The notes under the pieces were generated by a model. It ran no database searches. It was not told the DNA's origin and was given only the letters and a program-made list of their open reading frames with translations. Shown here piece after piece: positions 58,624 through 62,000 of a stretch of 62,000 bases of DNA. Made by a program: the position numbers and the translations under genes. The stretch's first letter is position 1, and each line of letters begins with the position of its first letter. Location: positions 907,501 through 969,500 of the forward strand of contig WPIO01000135.1 in assembly GCA_009760855.2 (NCBI GenBank). The letters are read 5' to 3'. Source of the DNA: Cristatella mucedo (lineage: Eukaryota > Bryozoa > Phylactolaemata > Cristatellidae).

Positions 58624-60204
58624 CTGAAATACGGCTCGTCCAGCTAATCATAACAGCAGCAGCGAACCCGAGCGCTATTTGTCATCGGCAAAAACGACCG
58701 ACCAGCATATTGCCAGCCGGTAGCGGAGCCCAGAAGAAGCGCTCGAAATAGCGCGTAAGTCGCCACAGCCAGCGGTGGCGGGCGAGCGACAGGGCGGGCG
58801 AGCGGCGGCAAATCCTGCTTACGCATGTGCGTGCGCCGTAAAGGACGAGATAGCGACCCGCTTAGCACAGCTCCGAAGTCAACAAGGTACAGGGCCGGCG
58901 TGAGCGCAGGACAAGGGCGGTCGCTAAAGCGGGCGCTCTAAAGTTAGCGATCGGTGCCGGCAAATCTGTTTACCGCAGCCGCCGGTAATTTGCAGAGGCA
59001 GATGCAGCTAGAAGATCTGACTCGTTTTCAGCTGGTTCGGCAGCGCACGCTTACCTCGAGAAGTCAGCGTAGGCCATTTCGCCGGCAGGCGCTGCAGCGA
59101 CTGCCGGCTGCCGCAGCGACTGTAACTTTCGTCCTTTGGTCTAAGCTCAAAGGTTTACGCCGTAAAAATATGTCCACAGATTCGGAATAAAACACTTTCC
59201 GGCCGCCTCCAGAGACCGAAGTGCCACGCAAGCCGGAACACAGACTGTCAGCTGGTACTTTACCTAGCCAAGGGCGCCGGTGTGAACACGACGACAACGT
59301 CACTGCTCTTCCAGCCAACACGGTAGCATACACGCTTGCTTGCTCACACAATGCGGCAGTACGTAAGCAGCGCGACAGTGGAGCCGCACCAAGATATGCT
59401 GCGGAAAGACACAGAGCGCCCCAACGCGAAGTGCAGGGCAGTGACCCGGGAATAGCCGCCGGGCACGCCCAGCTACGCTGATATTTTGACACGTGATCTG
59501 GAGGTTATGACCCTCTCCCCGTAATGTGAGGAAGCGCAAGAGGATCTAAGAATTTTCAAAGCATTTGGATTGATGGTTTTTTGAGTTTTAGTATCATTCC
59601 AATTACACCGGTCAAAGATTCCTAGCGGGAAGACGCCCAAATGAGCGCCTGGCAACAGCATCCGGGAGACGTTTGTGTAATGGCGGCCCATTTAAAACGC
59701 AGAGAGCAGTGGCATGGCATTCCGAGACCTACCATGCGGAATATTCAGGGCTGCTTTCCTACGATGGTGGAAGACCTTTATGCGGCTTTGCCAAAATTCA
59801 AGCTCGAAGTACCGGCGTCACGGATTAATGTCGAGGTGATCTTCGCCGCACCCCTTCTTCGTGATCCTCTGCACGTTCGACAGAAAACTTGCCTTAATCG
59901 ATTGTTGTATATGTAAATTTATTTTTCTCCGCATTCCCTTAGAATTAATCCGTCCAGAAATATTTCTTAAATTGTACTGCGTTCTGTTATTGCTTTTCAA
60001 TGAATGTGGCCAACGGTGAGCTCGCTTGTCCCACACTGCTCTGAATGTGCCTTTGAGGTCGACCGATGGATAATGCAGTGCACTGGTCGCGCAATCATTC
60101 GCGACTGCTGGAATTACAGCGCTAATATTTCCCAGGTTAATGCACTGCTTTTTCATTGATGGAGACACTGCAGCATAGCTATGAGCGCTAGAACGAGTGA
60201 AGTT
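58624..60204. other. Unassigned DNA, GC-rich to 59.1 kb
   Basis: An ATG-led frame at 59,641-59,916 (+, 91 codons, beginning MSAWQQHPGDVCVMAAHLKR) is the most protein-like open frame here, but I recognise no domain and no splice context. Confidence 0.4.
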
Positions 60205-61117
60205 GAGATGAAGTCTTGAACATTCTTGAACGCCGCTCGTCTCGCCTGGGCATCGCTGGCACTGCTCTGTAATTGTTCAGGTCCTATCTCGGCAGGAGGC
60301 TTCAGAGTATTGATGTAAATGGACAAAGCTCATCCGAGGTACCTCTGAAATATGGGGTGCCTCAGGGCTTCGTGCTAGGTTCGGTTCTTTTAACGGTTTA
60401 TACTCTTCCTCTTGCCAATGTGATTGCCAAGCACAATCTAGGCTTTCACTTCTATGCGGATGACACTCAGTTGAACCTTTGCTTTGATCCCTCCCAGCCT
60501 TCGAGCCCCTCGAATTCTCTCAACTCCCTTGCTGCGTGTATTGATGACATATGCACATGGATGACAGCAAATTTTCTAAAATTAAATAATGGTAAAACTT
60601 ACTTACTAGTTATTGGAAAAAAAAATGTGATTCAGAAATTGGAAAGGCTTATGCTCAAAATCGGCTCTGCCAGAATATCTCCTGTTAAATCTGCACAAAA
60701 TCTAGGTGTCCTGTTCCAAAGTGACCTTTAATTAGACGACCACATCAGCGCCACAATCAAGTCTGCCTACTTTCAGCTACATAACATTGCTAAAATTCGA
60801 GCTAGTTTAGGTAGGGGTACCACATCTAAATTGGTCCATGCATTTGTGACATCCCGTCTTGACTTCTGTAACTCACTGCTTGCTGGCCTACCGGCACGTG
60901 CAATCAGGCTCTTACAGCTGGTGCAAAACTCTGCAGCTAGGCTTGTCTGTCGTGAGCGTACCAATTGCCATATCACACCACTTCTCGCTGATCTTCACTG
61001 GCTACCAGTCAAGCACTGCTTCGACTTCAAGGTTCCCTCGCTCACTTTTAGGTCCCTCCATTTTTTGGCTCCAGCCTACCTATCAGATCTACTGTCACAC
61101 AAGGCCAAGCACCGTCG
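60205..61117 (+). mobile_element. LINE-A copy with reverse-transcriptase YADD motif
   Basis: The longest LINE-A copy in the window: FRSYLGRRLQSIDVNGQSSS, YGVPQGFVLGSVLLTVY (RT motif with GVPQG), LGFHFYADDTQLNLCFDPS (catalytic YADD), SRLDFCNSLLAGLPARAI, LADLHWLPVK. A stop at about 60,729 and others break it. It is cut at about 61,117 in the HKAKHR block by LINE-B. Confidence 0.95.
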
Positions 61118-62000
61118 GAATCTGCTGCAGCAGCTGAGAAACTGAATGCTTGCCTTGCCGATATTCGATCCTAGATGTCGGAAAACTTTCTGAAATTAAA
61201 TGAGGATAAAACCGAACTGCTGCTCATAGGACACCCTAATCGTGTGGCCGGATTAAAAGGCTTTGCTCTTCTAATAGGGGATGCTATTGTGCGACCACCA
61301 CTACGTGCTCGAAATTTAGGTGTCGTTTTCGACAGCTGCCTCAATTTTAAAAACTTCATTCAGAAGACTGCTTCTACAGCTAGCCATCTGATCCCTATCC
61401 AAGATTAGGAGCTGTCTCCCACAGTTGCTTGAACAAAATTTAACTAGCTCCTTAGTTCTGTCTCGGCTTGATTATTGTAATTCCCTTTTGGCTGGGCTAC
61501 CAAAGAAAGCTATTTGGCCACTGCAGCTGACTATGAATATGGCTGCAAGGCTAGTCTTTAAGTCACAGAGGTTTGAGCACGTGTCTCCTTTGCTAAAAGA
61601 TCAAGGATGGATGCCGGTTGAGCAGAGGATACAGAGCAAAGTTCTTACGCTGACCCACAAGGCCCGCCACGGCTTGGCTCCATCGTACCTAGCTGAACTG
61701 CTGCACCAGTTTCAGCCTGTTAGCGCCCTCAGGTCCTGTGTGGACAATAAATTAGCTGTTCCATTCCTCCGCTTAAAGACCGTTGGCGACAGAAGTTTTA
61801 GCTCTGCAGGTCCTAGACTGTGGAACTCGCTTCCACAATTCTTACGCAACGACAACTACTCTCCTGCTGCCGACTATGGCTCATCCTTTTCAGCAGTCGT
61901 GAGCTGCTACTTCCATGCTACTCACGACCCCAACTGCTCTCCTGACTTTGCTATGCTTCCTACTTTCTCTTTGTTGCGTGAGACGGAGTCTATCGGCTAC
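61118..62000 (+). mobile_element. LINE-B copy, running off the window
   Basis: Begins in the LNACLADIRS block, then MSENFLKLNEDKTELLLIGH, ARNLGVVFDSCLNFKNFIQK, SRLDYCNSLLAGLPKKAI, QSKVLTLTHKARHGLAPSYL, RSFSSAGPRLWNSLPQFLRN. There are frameshifts near 61,400. The 3' end lies beyond 62,000. Confidence 0.95.

Overview
This window is animal nuclear DNA. The evidence is spliced genes with phase-matched GT/AG exons, animal-specific families (R-spondin, a beta-1,3-galactosyltransferase-type GT31 enzyme, a kelch protein, a ZNF395/ZNF704/Glut4EF-type C-clamp factor), many long CT/GA, CA and TA microsatellites, and dense debris of LINEs, tRNA-derived SINEs and DNA-transposon MITEs. Exons are GC-rich while many introns and intergenic stretches are AT-rich. 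I cannot name the species. R-spondin argues against flies and nematodes; the repeats suggest a non-model, probably invertebrate, bilaterian.

Layout. 1-7.5 kb: two consecutive R-spondin exons on + (361-544, 4865-5149) and a GC-rich tract. 7.5-18 kb: repeats and unassigned GC-rich DNA, including two perfect inverted repeats near 13.5 kb. 18,493-20,013 (+): an apparently complete single-exon GT31 glycosyltransferase. 20,215-32,162 (-): the 3' part of a kelch gene in five phase-consistent exons, its stop 201 bp from that of the glycosyltransferase. 32.2-42.4 kb: repeats, one candidate 74-nt exon at 33,152-33,225 (-) and one candidate terminal exon on +. 42,415-58,623 (-): three exons of a ZNF395/ZNF704-like gene (conserved MDE/VLT segment, FYY segment, terminal C-clamp), with the C2H2 exon not found. 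Nested on the opposite strand in its last intron are two phase-matched exons of an unrecognised gene (43,959-44,508). 60.2-62 kb: a LINE-A copy with an intact YADD motif, joined to a LINE-B copy that runs off the window.

Transposable elements. Two L2/CR1-like LINE families occur: LINE-A, with a GCGC...ATTATTATT 3' tail, and LINE-B, with an ATTAC-repeat tail. Three tRNA-derived SINE types are present. SINE-A shares the LINE-A 3' tail and was probably mobilised by it. At 45,654-45,959 lies a non-autonomous hAT element that closely resembles the SPIN family, known for horizontal transfer between distant animals. This is the most interesting single object here.

The host genes do not form one pathway. 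R-spondin is a secreted Wnt enhancer, the GT31 enzyme would act in the Golgi, the kelch protein is probably an adaptor or scaffold, and the C-clamp protein is a nuclear DNA-binding factor.
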